Positions 1 through 9,700 of a stretch of DNA of 64,000 bases are shown piece after piece. The stretch spans positions 1 to 64,000 of the forward strand of contig JAHBYA010000013.1 of assembly GCA_019636195.1 (NCBI GenBank), given 5' to 3'. Every line of letters begins with the position of its first letter. Positions within the stretch are counted from its first letter, which is position 1. The position numbers were made by a program, and so were the translations under genes. A model generated the notes under the pieces. The model saw only the letters and a list, made by a program, of their open reading frames with translations. It did no database searches and had not been told where the DNA came from. This DNA is from Planctomycetota bacterium. GTDB lineage: Bacteria; Planctomycetota; UBA8742; UBA2392.

Positions 1-20
1 TCACCACAGAGCCACAGAGT

Positions 21-213
21 CACGGAGGACTGCAACGGCAGTCCGCAGATTACACAGATGAACACAGATACAGCGGTAAACTGCCGTCAGCACTTCGCGG
101 CCTTCGCGACACCTTCGCGTCTTCACGTGAAGGCAGTTTCAGGCTTAGCCACGGAGGCCACGGAGGACTGCAAAAGCAGTCCGCAGATTCACACAGATGA
201 ACACAGATACAGC
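21..213. repeat. Pair of intergenic CACGGAGG/CACAGATGAACACAGATA repeats
   Basis: Two near-identical copies lie at about 21-74 and 159-213. Each reads through CACGGAGGACTGCAA, an imperfect GCAGTCC segment, and ACACAGATGAACACAGATACAGC. The second copy has one inserted base and two changed bases. They sit downstream of lpxD in the 1-367 stretch, where I see no convincing gene. Words such as CCACAGAG and TCTGCGTCTTTGCGCCTCTGCGAGA around them belong to the same low-complexity family often seen between genes in environmental genomes. The function is unknown. Confidence 0.6.
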
Positions 214-367
214 CAACAACGCTGTTCTCTGCGTCTTTGCGCCTCTGCGAGATACCGCTTTTGCCCTAAAGCAAGCAACTGCGGCCTCTCGCCACGTCCG
301 CCACTTGAAGCGGTCATTGCGCACTTGGCGTACTTTGGCTGGCGCACGCGGCATCCGGCTGGGCCAA

Positions 368-1486
368 TCAGGCATCCGGGGCTGGGCGGTTGCGCAGGAA
401 GCGTGTGACCTGGCCGGGCGGAGTCTCGGGCAACTCTTCGCTTTCCGGTTCGGGCGGCAGGCCTACCTGCCCGGCAAGCTTGGCGACCAGCGCCTTGAGG
501 TCCTTGAACTCCTGGATCAGCTCGGGCAGTTTGCGCACGCTTGCTTCGCGGCGCATCCACACCTTGGCGTCGTCGCCGACGAGGCCGGCGATTTTCATGC
601 CGGGTTCAATGTCGTTCATGATGCCGGTCTTGGCGGCGATCTTGGCGCCCATGCCGACCGTGATGTGGTCGGCGATGCCCGAGTTGCCGCCCATCTGCAC
701 GTAGTCTTTGAGCACCGCGCTGCCGGCGATGCCCGCCAGGCCCGCGATCACGCAATTCTGGCCGATCTGCACGTTGTGCGCGACCTGCACCAGGTTGTCG
801 ATCTTGGTGCCTTTGCGGATGATCGTCACGTCAAAGCGCGCGCGGTCAACCGTGGTGTTGGCGCCGATTTCAACGTCATCCTCGATCACGACCGTACCGC
901 GCTGCGGCGCCTTGATGAACTTGCCGTTCACGAAATGAAACCCGAAGCCGTCACCGCCGATGCGCGCACCAGGCTGAAGCACGCAGCGCTTGCCCACGGT
1001 GCAACGCTCAAGGATGCTGACGTGCGGGAACACGACCGTGTCGTCGCCGATCGTGACGCTGTCGCCGATGTAGCAGTGCGGGTAGATGATGACGTTGCGG
1101 CCAAGCTTGACGTCGGCGCCGATGTACGTGAACGCGCCGACGCTGGTGTTGTCGCCCATCTCAAAGCCGCTGCCCATGATCACGTGCTCGGCGATGCCGG
1201 GCATGGGCTTGAGCGGCTCGCCGCGCAGGGCGGTCAGGGCCTTGGAAAACGCGTAATCGGGGTCGGCGACGCGCAGCGCGTTTACGCCCTGCGGCAGCGC
1301 CATGCCGGGCGGCGCGATTACCGCGCCGGGGCGGCCTTGCTCAAGTTCGGGCAGGTACTTCTTGTCGGTGATGAAGCAAAGGTGCTCACGCTTGGCCTTG
1401 CTGAGCACAGCCACGTCGATCACTTCATGGTCGCCGTTGCCCTCAAGCTTGGCCTCGCACAGTTGCGCGAGTTCTTTCAGTTTCAT
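368..1486 (-). CDS. lpxD: UDP-3-O-acylglucosamine N-acyltransferase LpxD
   Basis: LpxD adds the N-linked 3-hydroxyacyl chain from acyl-ACP to UDP-3-O-acylglucosamine, the third step of lipid A synthesis in the cytoplasm. The 372-residue product has the short N-terminal uridine-binding domain (about 1-100), then left-handed beta-helix hexapeptide repeats (about 105-300), and a C-terminal helix with a proline/glutamate-rich tail. The catalytic histidine is visible in DNLVQVAHN as His237. The length is slightly above the usual 340-350 because of the tail. The gene lies 24 bp downstream of the skp-like gene on the same strand, the classic skp-lpxD order. Its presence implies a lipopolysaccharide-bearing outer membrane. 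Confidence 0.96.
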   Translation of the reverse strand: MKLKELAQLCEAKLEGNGDHEVIDVAVLSKAKREHLCFITDKKYLPELEQGRPGAVIAPPGMALPQGVNALRVADPDYAFSKALTALRGEPLKPMPGIAEHVIMGSGFEMGDNTSVGAFTYIGADVKLGRNVIIYPHCYIGDSVTIGDDTVVFPHVSILERCTVGKRCVLQPGARIGGDGFGFHFVNGKFIKAPQRGTVVIEDDVEIGANTTVDRARFDVTIIRKGTKIDNLVQVAHNVQIGQNCVIAGLAGIAGSAVLKDYVQMGGNSGIADHITVGMGAKIAAKTGIMNDIEPGMKIAGLVGDDAKVWMRREASVRKLPELIQEFKDLKALVAKLAGQVGLPPEPESEELPETPPGQVTRFLRNRPAPDA

Positions 1487-1510
1487 CGCCCGCCCCCGTT
1501 CGCCCCGCGG

Positions 1511-2494
1511 CTATTTCTTCTTTTCCAGCGGCTTGCCGTCGGCATCGAGCAGCTTGACCTTGATGCGCTTTTCAATCGTGGGGTCCACCACGCTGCGCGC
1601 GATCACGGTAAACGCGTCGCCGCTGTCCGGCGCCTCTTTCGGCGCCTTGTACACGCCGGTCTTCACGTCCAGCTCGCCGGTGCCGATGCCGGTGCGCACC
1701 CAGTTGATTTCGCCGTCTTTGCCGGTTGCTGCCTGGCCCTTCTTGGTCACGGCAATCGCCAGGTTCACCTGCTGGCCCAGCCGGACTTCGTACTCTTCGT
1801 TGCCGTTGCGGGCGATGCTTTTGCCGTCGGCGGCGGTCAGCGTTTCCGCGCCGAACGCGATGCCCGGGTCGTACAGGTCTTTGGCCTTGGCCAGCACCTT
1901 TTCGGTGATGTCGTGCTTTTCATCAAACACCAGCACCGGGCTGATCAAGAGCTGCTGCTGAAGCATCTGAAAGTCGTCGCGTGCGCCCACAACTTCCTTG
2001 GGGTCGCGCACGATGTTGATGACCTGGCTGTAGCCCATGCCGGTGGCCATGTCGCGGACAACGCGGCGGATGCGCTCAAAGGCGTCAATGCCTTCGTTGC
2101 GCAGGTCCTGCTGGGCGGCCTGCTCAAGGTCAAGCTTCTGGTGGTAGCGCTTGCGCTCAAGCTCGATCTGGTTGCTCAGCGCGGTGCGGTACTGGCGGCT
2201 GTCGGGCGGGTTGTCTTTCTTGATCTTCTCCTGCTCTTCGATCATGGGCATGAACTGGCGATCGATGGCGTCCACCGCTTCTTCAAGTTCCATGGCGACT
2301 TCGTACTGGCGCTTCTTAAGCGGATGGTCCTGCTTCAGCACGCTCAAGAAGTCAACGTAGGCGGTCAGCGGCGCCGCGGGCGTCACCGCCGCCTGGGCGC
2401 CGACTTCGGCGCGGCCCATGGCGGCGCCGGCAACCAGCCCGATGGCGACAAGCAGCACTGCCACAAACCCTATACTCGTGCGCGAAATTCTCAT
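1511..2494 (-). CDS. Skp/OmpH-like periplasmic chaperone
   Basis: This is a secreted protein of the OmpH family, expected to hold unfolded outer-membrane proteins in the periplasm. I start it at the ATG at 2494, which has AGGAG eight bases upstream and opens directly into a signal peptide (hydrophobic about residues 8-26). The frame is open further upstream, but that part looks non-coding. Residues about 45-200 are charged and helical with coiled-coil character, as in Skp. The last 130 residues are extra compared with the roughly 160-residue Skp and look beta-rich, so this is an OmpH domain with a C-terminal addition. Position directly upstream of lpxD supports the call. Confidence 0.8.
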   Translation of the reverse strand: MRISRTSIGFVAVLLVAIGLVAGAAMGRAEVGAQAAVTPAAPLTAYVDFLSVLKQDHPLKKRQYEVAMELEEAVDAIDRQFMPMIEEQEKIKKDNPPDSRQYRTALSNQIELERKRYHQKLDLEQAAQQDLRNEGIDAFERIRRVVRDMATGMGYSQVINIVRDPKEVVGARDDFQMLQQQLLISPVLVFDEKHDITEKVLAKAKDLYDPGIAFGAETLTAADGKSIARNGNEEYEVRLGQQVNLAIAVTKKGQAATGKDGEINWVRTGIGTGELDVKTGVYKAPKEAPDSGDAFTVIARSVVDPTIEKRIKVKLLDADGKPLEKKK

Positions 2495-2654
2495 GCAAAG
2501 CTCTCCTGGCCCCGGAGTCGAAACACTCATGCGTTCTCTTACGGATGCGGGCCGGATGTTGCCACCCATTTGCTGATTTGTCACGGTGTGGACGCCGGAA
2601 AGCACCCGCCCGCCGCTTGAAACCCGCGCCACGCGAGTAACAATCCAGCCGTCT

Positions 2655-2729
2655 TGCCCCTTGGTGTAATTGGTAACACACCTGACTCTGGATCAGGTAT
2701 TCAAGGTTCGAGTCCTTGAGGGGCAGCCA
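2655..2729 (+). tRNA. tRNA-Gln (anticodon CTG)
   Basis: The 75-base sequence folds as a cloverleaf. The acceptor arms TGCCCCT and AGGGGCA pair, the anticodon stem CCTGA/TCAGG encloses loop CTCTGGA with anticodon CTG, and the T arm contains GGTTCGAGTCC. CCA is encoded at 2727-2729. It reads CAG (Gln). Confidence 0.95.
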
Positions 2730-2765
2730 AGCAAACCAGCCCGACACCCGTCGGTAAGCCCGCAT

Positions 2766-2794
2766 GGCCCTGCCCGGAAAAACCGCGCAGGGCC
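2766..2794 (+). terminator. Hairpin downstream of tRNA-Gln
   Basis: GGCCCTGC at 2766-2773 pairs perfectly with GCAGGGCC at 2787-2794 around a 13-base loop holding a run of five A. It is placed 37 bases after the tRNA. There is no clear T-run, so it may be a processing or weak termination signal. Confidence 0.4.
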
Positions 2795-2815
2795 AACTGC
2801 ATTGGCGGACAGTAC

Positions 2816-3073
<258 letters not shown>

Positions 3074-3134
3074 TTTAGCAACCTATCGAAGGAACCCGCA
3101 TTTCAAGCGCATTTAGAAGCGGCCAGTTTGCTTC

Positions 3135-3157
3135 TGTAACACCATCCTGTAACCCCA
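3135..3157. promoter_or_regulatory. Paired TGTAACACC sites, left end
   Basis: TGTAACACCA (3135-3144) and TGTAACCCCA (3148-3157) are direct repeats with 13-bp spacing, 62 bp inside the left att core. The same pair with the same spacing occurs inside the right end at 34522-34544. Candidate arm-type recombinase or excisionase sites. Confidence 0.5.
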
Positions 3158-3163
3158 CGTCCT

Positions 3164-3562
3164 TCAGGCATTGGGGGCTCTATTCCGCCTGCGCATTGGC
3201 TGGCGCCGTTTGAGCAGGTCGATACTCTGCGCAACCACCCAATTGATGATCTCGTCCATCTCGCAGCGTTCGTACCAGTAATCGCCTTCGTGTTCGTTTT
3301 CCCGTTCAGGTCTAATCAGGACATGCGCGCACAGCCCCTTCTGCTCGGCTACTTGCCGTACGCCGCGAAAGAGTTGCCCGTAGCCGTCTCCCCAGTCCAC
3401 ATCGCAGCAATCAAAAATGGAGAAGAGACTGACCAAGAGCTTGCCGTTCCCCTGCGCGTCGTAACCGAATGTAAGGAGCAGCCCCTTTTTCAAAAACGGT
3501 TCCTGCAGTTTGCGCCTCGGCCAAAACGGCTCGAGCCCTAAACCCCGAAGTTCTTCCCACAT
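3164..3562 (-). CDS. Hypothetical protein, island left end
   Basis: This encodes a 132-residue protein of no family I recognise. The ATG at 3562 is preceded by GGAGGT with eight bases of spacing, which is good evidence that it is translated. The protein has many aromatic and acidic residues (for example DVDWGDGYGQ and EGDYWYERCEMDE) and a very basic tail (RRQPMRRRNR). No signal peptide or membrane segment is seen. It is the last gene before the left att site and is separated from the defence operon by about 215 bases, so it may have its own promoter. Confidence 0.7.
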   Translation of the reverse strand: MWEELRGLGLEPFWPRRKLQEPFLKKGLLLTFGYDAQGNGKLLVSLFSIFDCCDVDWGDGYGQLFRGVRQVAEQKGLCAHVLIRPERENEHEGDYWYERCEMDEIINWVVAQSIDLLKRRQPMRRRNRAPNA

Positions 3563-3778
3563 TAGTTTTTACCTCCATCAGGTTGACTCCGATCCGCCGG
3601 AGCCTCGCCATCGGGAGCCAGAAACAACAATTCTGAATGCTCTACGTCACTCCTGTGGGTGTTGTCCGGCAACTAGCCACGACCCAACACCCCACCCGAC
3701 ACTTGAGTCGCGATGAGGCACGAAGTCTCGACCTTGCGGGGCTAGCGGAATCTGGCCCGGAACCCCGATTTCTGCTGG

Positions 3779-5077
3779 TTAGGGCAGTTGGCCGGCTTCT
3801 TGTATGATTTTTTTGTGCTTGGCAATGACCGCCAGCAGGTCGGCCAGCTTGCCCTTGAGGTTGGTCAGGGGCACTCCGACGCCCGCCTTGTCCTCCACTG
3901 CACCTGGCTTCCCGACTTCACGCCAGAACGGGGCAATCCGGTTCAAATCCTCGCGGAACCTAATGGCAAGCTCTGTGTCTAGGCCAACGTTCTTGAGGGC
4001 CAGTGCCATCCAACCGGCATAAACCTTGTCGGCCAACATCGACACCATTCGCATCGGCTGATTCTCGTCCTGGGCGTACATCGCGTAAGCAATAGCCGTC
4101 TTTGTTGGCAACGGCGTGAGCCCCAGCGCTTCAAGTCCGCCGGCAAATTCCTCCACTTCGGCTTCCATGCCGGGAGCCGTCTGCCGAATCCGGGTCAGCA
4201 ACTCTGGCCATGTGATCTCGCCCTCAGCGGTCGCTCTCGGCCTTGACGTCACCTTGGGCGCTCCAGACTCGGCCGTGCCTGTTTCCACCATCACGTCAGC
4301 CGTGACACCTTCAGGGGCCTTGATGTCCACGACCACGACGTGGCGTGTCACTTCGCGCGTCTTCAGCAGGGTCTGCGGCACTGCCAGATACTTCCCAGTC
4401 TCGGGGTGCTGAAACACCTGAATCTGGACCAACCCGAAACTGAGCGGCAAGGAAGCCCTGCGCTCAAACCAGTCAACAAAGCGCTCAACGCTCGGGTGGA
4501 TGCCATCGCCAAGGATCAGCAACAGTACTTCGCCCGTACGCAGGTTCCGCTCAAGCTGGCTGCCAAAGGTGTTCGGGTCGTAGCCGTCTAGCGGATGCTC
4601 ATCGTTGAGCCTTGCCAGGTAGTCCTCGATGGACTCCCCATCCTGAAGTACGCGGTCAGCCTTCCCGCAGGACCGGATCGCCTGCTCCAACTCACTCAGC
4701 TTCTGGCCGGTCAGCACGCGCGCATACTCGAGTGCCTGGGCAACAACCTCCCGAAGCGCCTCCGGATTGCGCCAGAGCTTTGCTTCGATGAACACCAATC
4801 GGCCGTCCGTCGTTACTAGCAAGTTATCCAGCGACCGAACCTTGCCTCCCCCTACCTCCACCGGGATCTCGCGCCCCAATGACACGACCTGAACTGAGCC
4901 TGGGAAGTACTCATGCACCGGCACAATCGCCGGCGCTTCATGGATCATCCGCTGTAGGAAGGCCTCATCGAAGGTCTCACCGTCAACGCTCTTCCTGGCT
5001 AGCGTTATCCGACGCAGAGGCTGAAAGCTCGCGCCAGCCATGAAGCCCGGAAACTCAAGTGGGGCGCCAGTTGTCAT
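3779..5077 (-). CDS. PD-(D/E)XK nuclease-fold protein
   Basis: This 432-residue cytoplasmic protein is the last gene of the large defence operon. Residues about 80-120 have the PD-(D/E)XK nuclease signature: Asp84 in RSLDNLLV, then Glu98-Ala-Lys100 in VFIEAKLWRNP, then a helix with Gln114 (QALEYAR). This is the arrangement of DUF91/NucS-like and related endonucleases. The C-terminal 150 residues are helical with no known domain. Its ATG overlaps the stop of the PLD gene (ATGA at 5074-5077), which indicates translational coupling. I infer a DNA-cleaving or DNA-end-sensing partner of the helicase and PLD proteins; no specific family is certain. Confidence 0.8.
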   Translation of the reverse strand: MTTGAPLEFPGFMAGASFQPLRRITLARKSVDGETFDEAFLQRMIHEAPAIVPVHEYFPGSVQVVSLGREIPVEVGGGKVRSLDNLLVTTDGRLVFIEAKLWRNPEALREVVAQALEYARVLTGQKLSELEQAIRSCGKADRVLQDGESIEDYLARLNDEHPLDGYDPNTFGSQLERNLRTGEVLLLILGDGIHPSVERFVDWFERRASLPLSFGLVQIQVFQHPETGKYLAVPQTLLKTREVTRHVVVVDIKAPEGVTADVMVETGTAESGAPKVTSRPRATAEGEITWPELLTRIRQTAPGMEAEVEEFAGGLEALGLTPLPTKTAIAYAMYAQDENQPMRMVSMLADKVYAGWMALALKNVGLDTELAIRFREDLNRIAPFWREVGKPGAVEDKAGVGVPLTNLKGKLADLLAVIAKHKKIIQEAGQLP

Positions 5078-6732
5078 GGCTTCCTTTCGTCTGGCGTCCA
5101 GAGTCCACGCCTATGAAGTCGCTTGAGCGCCTTGGAAACGTCCTTAGTTCTGCCTGTAATCTTTGACTTCAAGACTTGGTCCAGCACATTTCGCGCTTTG
5201 TCGGCGCCTATTCCGGATCTAAGCCGTTCAGCTTCGTCGAGGATCCGCTCAACACAACCAACGACTCCGTTGACTGTTTTTGGACCGCACTCGACTGCTT
5301 CCGGGATGAGGTCAACGTCGCCCAGTGTTCCAAGCAGTGGACACCAACACGAAGCCCACTTCTCAAGAGAATCGAACTGTCCTTGACGACGTGCCGCGGC
5401 GAGCAATGGCTCGCGAAAGCTTGAAAGCAACAGATCTCGTTTCAGGACCACGTTGGGCTTATCCTCAACTCTGTCAACTAGCTCGACAGTAACGCCGGAA
5501 CCACGATCTCTGCCAGCGTAACTCAATACGTTGAGTGACCCAGAGTACGCGACACGTTGATCAACAACGCCCAGCTTCCTGTGGTCACGCCCTACCCAAA
5601 CTAGCTGAAACCAGCCCCGCCCGGAAACCGATGCCAACCCCCTCATACGCTCTACTGCATTCGGATGACTCTCATCCTTCTCTTCATTCGCCGCAATACC
5701 CCAGCCAACAACAATTCGCACTCCACGTCGCAACAACTCATCGAACACGCGCCACCAAGTCTCTGCTGCCGGATTCTTGATCCAAGGGCTGAACAGAAGC
5801 ACTTCACGCGTGGCCTTCCTCGTGTCGTCCTGCCACGCCTTCAGCCCCTCGACAGTCCCAAATGACCGTATCAAGGATCTGTAGTCGCCACTTGTACCCG
5901 ACTCACGATCTGGCTTCTGTGAAGCCGAAGAAGGTGAGAGTGCAATGTCTTCCGTTTCCGCTACGTCCGCACTGTCCGGCTCTTGCCTGCGTAAGGCTTC
6001 CAACGCCCGCTTTTCAATCTCGGCATCCGTGAGTACTTCGGCAATCATCGGGCTATCCAAGCGTTGTCGTGAATCAAAATCGAACGCGCCCCAAAACCAA
6101 TGCTGACCCGCATTGTCGCTACATACGGCGACACCGACACGACGCGAGTATGGCTTGGCTTGATCTTCGTCCGGCATTGCACGAACCAGCTCGCCATTCC
6201 CCGGAACCCAACTCCTTGCCAGGTCTCCAATTAGAGTTCCTGACAAGACTGTGGTGAGCCACAGCTTGTCAGCCGTTTGCACGCTCTTCCGCAGTTTGTA
6301 GCCAGTCTCATCTGCAAACACACCGAGAGGATCAACAAATACGTCCTTTAGGATCTCCCTCTTCTCCAGATGCCTACCTGACCGCAACGCCCTCTCTAGG
6401 GCAGGTAACACGCGGATTCTACCGTTCTCACTGTAGAGCATGCCGCTGGAAGCAAAACGCCGCGTAACCCGTGCCACAAACTCTGGACGAGGCATACCCA
6501 ATATGCTGGCGATCTCCTCGTCCCGCTCCAACTGAAGTTCCAACATTGTGCGCAGAACGTACTTCTCAAGAATGCCCAGTGCTGCGCCAGGCTCCAAGTA
6601 CTCGATGCGAAGCGGCACGCGGTAGGCAGGAAGTATGGCAACAAGGCAAGTCAACACAGAAGCGTTCTCAACACGAAACGCTTCGGAGACCCACTCTGGC
6701 CACTCAGAGAGCTCAGTCCACTCAACGTCCAT
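5074..6732 (-). CDS. PLD-family nuclease with N-terminal winged helix
   Basis: This 552-residue protein has a helical, winged-helix-like N-terminal region (about 45-110) and one phospholipase-D-type catalytic motif. The motif is H-x-K-x4-D at about 384-391 (HRKLGVVD), followed by GSLN, the usual G-S-x-N end. A single HKD motif suggests a dimeric nuclease such as those in bacterial restriction and defence systems. I start at the ATG at 6732, which has GAGG upstream and overlaps the helicase stop by 11 bases. A longer frame to 6807 is open but would lie deep inside the helicase gene. Helicase plus PLD nuclease is the Mokosh pairing. It sits inside the eight-gene operon. Confidence 0.85.
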   Translation of the reverse strand: MDVEWTELSEWPEWVSEAFRVENASVLTCLVAILPAYRVPLRIEYLEPGAALGILEKYVLRTMLELQLERDEEIASILGMPRPEFVARVTRRFASSGMLYSENGRIRVLPALERALRSGRHLEKREILKDVFVDPLGVFADETGYKLRKSVQTADKLWLTTVLSGTLIGDLARSWVPGNGELVRAMPDEDQAKPYSRRVGVAVCSDNAGQHWFWGAFDFDSRQRLDSPMIAEVLTDAEIEKRALEALRRQEPDSADVAETEDIALSPSSASQKPDRESGTSGDYRSLIRSFGTVEGLKAWQDDTRKATREVLLFSPWIKNPAAETWWRVFDELLRRGVRIVVGWGIAANEEKDESHPNAVERMRGLASVSGRGWFQLVWVGRDHRKLGVVDQRVAYSGSLNVLSYAGRDRGSGVTVELVDRVEDKPNVVLKRDLLLSSFREPLLAAARRQGQFDSLEKWASCWCPLLGTLGDVDLIPEAVECGPKTVNGVVGCVERILDEAERLRSGIGADKARNVLDQVLKSKITGRTKDVSKALKRLHRRGLWTPDERKP

Positions 6733-9700
6733 CGTCGCCTCGCATGGACGCGCAGCCATCGATGCGCTTGATATGCTCCCATACGTTTCTGTACTTAGGA
6801 GCGGCATCGAACTTTGTCATCGTGTAGCTGAACGCGCTTCCAACAATCACAAGCAAACGGCGCGCCCGACTGAGCGCCACGTTGATCCGCTCTGGGCTTT
6901 GGAGGAAAGGAGTGGGCAGCTTGTGCTTATCAGCTTGGCTGAACACCATGCTCACGACAATTATGTCTCGCTCCATGCCCTGAAAACGATCAACTGAAGA
7001 CACTCGCACAGTGTTTGCGATTCCCCGCCGTTGGCACGCCGTGTTGATAGCGGAACGTAGCTTCTCAACTTGCGCAGCGTAGAAAGAGATCACTCCGATG
7101 TTAAAGTCCTGCCCCGCCGCATGCATTGCATCCCATATCTCAGGCAGCACCCGCTCCGCGATACCGGAGACCTCATAATCGTTGAACTTTGAGGGGTGTC
7201 CCTGACTGAGCGTCTTTTTGTCGCGTGGAAGGTCCAGCCAATAGGCGTGGCAGTCCGCACGCAGCCAAGAGCTGCCCTTAAGTCCGTGCGCGCGTTCCTG
7301 GCGCTGTTTCGCAGGTTCCCAACCGCATTCCAACTTGTCATCGTAGAATTGGTTGATGCAACTCATGATGTCCGGATGCATACGGTACTGCTGCCATAGC
7401 ATGCTCGTTCGATTGAGCCTGTTGTCGTCGAAGTGCTTGTAACGCTCTTTGAACAAGGATGTGCCGACCATTTCCTTGACTTCCGCCTTTGTCATTCCCA
7501 GCGTTTCGGCGCGCTCATCGTAATCATCGTCGTTAGGTAGCATGGGCGGTAGCTGCTTGTGGTCGCCTACGAGCACTATTCTCTTGCCCAAAAGGCAAGG
7601 AATCAGTAACTCAGTGGGCGTTGCTTTCGAGACCTCATCTACGATCACCATATCGAAACCGTCGGCTCCGTAACGTTTGACAAAACCACGTTCCGCAGCA
7701 TGCATGCACGTTGCGCCGACAACGTTCGCGTTGGCGTAGAACATCTCCGTTACTTCACTGCTGACCGAGGCATTCTCGCTTCCCAGCTCCCGAACCCAAT
7801 CACTTACTAGCTGGTACTCGGCCTCTGCGCGCCGGACCCTTTCCTCGCCCCCGTGCTGTTCAACCCATCGCTTGCGAGCCAACGCCAGTTCAGCGGGGTG
7901 ACCGATGGCTCTCACCGACTCTGGAACAGCTTCGGAGACCCGCATGCGCTCCCATTCTCGGCCCGCCCTGGCGCCCTCAGCTTCTATATGATCATGATTT
8001 CTTTCAGCTTCCTCGTGCTCGTCTTGAAGCTCCTGCTTTCTGGTGTTCAATGTCCGCAAATGGTTCTTGGTAGTGGCAAGGTCTGTAGCGATCGCCGCAA
8101 GATCGCTCGACATAGATTGAACCAGTGATGAGCTCTCGCGTTCGAAATTGGCGCGCTCGGCAATAACCCAGTTTCCACACGAAGCAACTTTCGAAAGAAA
8201 CAACTCGTGGGGTAGGCCCTCAGTTCGCAGCGTGTCAGGCGCACTCGCCTTCCACATGCGGGCCACCCGGAGACCATAAAACGCTTCTTCTAACCCGCGA
8301 AGGACGCCAGCCTGTTCTTTGGTCGCGGCGGAGAACTCTTCCTCTAACCCGACGACCGTGAGACTTGCCTTGTCTACATCCACCGTAAGCTTGCCGAGCC
8401 GCTTCGCCGCCAAGTCCCGAGCAGCTTGAAGATCAGCTCTGATCGCTTTCCCTAGTCCCGTTTCGGTATTAGTCTCAGCTGCACGCACCTCGGCCAGCGC
8501 GGCGGCATACTGCTGCAATACCGCAGTGCCGTAGCGGCTTCTCTTGCGCGCAAAGTAACCCGCAAACAGCTTTGGAGCACGAGATTTCCAGAACGCAAAC
8601 CAACGCTCGATCGACGAGATCGCTTCAGTCACAGCTCCAGCGTCGTATGCACTGAACGAGGAACGGAAGTGCTCAAGCGTAATTTCGAAAGTTGTTCTTG
8701 GCTCCTGACCATTGATCCAAGGCGTGTTGGGCGTGGAAGTCAGCCTCTCAAGCCATTCGACAGCATTGGCCGCGCTTGCGACATTGAGCGTTGCCAAGTG
8801 TGGAAGACTCCATACGGCTGCTTCCAACTGCCGATCCCAAACTGTCAACTCGTCGCTTAGTGTCCTCTGCTGCTGCCTAAGCGCGTCCAGCTTGGCTTGG
8901 GACTCTGCCATGTCGCCCCTGATGGCTTCGGCAACATGGTAGCTCCTGGTAACCCGCTGGGTCATGTCCGACAACACGCCGAGCGCATTCTCATCGAGTA
9001 CGGCCGATTCCAGATTGCGTCTTGCCTCAGAAAGTGCCCGCCCCGCCTCCCATGGGTTGTCTTGTTTGCCACCGGGGCGACCCGTACTTGGACTCCAGTA
9101 GCCAAGCTCCTTGGGCGGGACAAAGGCGGGTAAAACCCGGGCTGACCGCTGAATTGCGTCTTTCAGAGTGCCAAGCTCTGAAGTAAGTGTCTCCAACAGT
9201 TCAGTACGGTGCTGAAGTACGGGGTGTTCGCTCTCGTGCTTCCGTAGGAATTCATCAAGTGCGCTTCGGGATCGTTCGCATCGCTGCTTGGACTCGCCAA
9301 CGGATTGGATAACCACTAGCAACGCGTGAGCTGCCTGCCACTCACGCAAGTAGAATCCGGCATTCGCAAAGACATCCTCGATGCGTTTCCTGTTTTGATC
9401 GGCCTTTTCCCTAATCGAGCTAAGCCATCTGCGGACGGCCCTTTCTCCGACGAACTTTTTCCCGCCCTCTTCAAACTTGTCGGGATTCCCATCCCGAATT
9501 GCCAAGATAGCCGGATGCTCAAAGAGCCTCTCCAGGGCATTGTCAACCGCCAAATTGGCCTGGGAAGCAACCAGTACGCGCTTGCCCGCGGACGCTAGCT
9601 GGAAGCAGAGCTCCGCAATCACAGTCGTCTTTCCAGTCCCTGGCGGCCCTTGGATTAGGCACATGTCAGGGGTGGCTAATGCCCGCCTCACGGCCTCCTT

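Noticed and set aside
197..2620. 807-codon plus-strand open frame
   Set aside because: It lies opposite lpxD and the skp-like gene, has no recognisable domain, and is the usual antisense shadow of GC-rich coding sequence.
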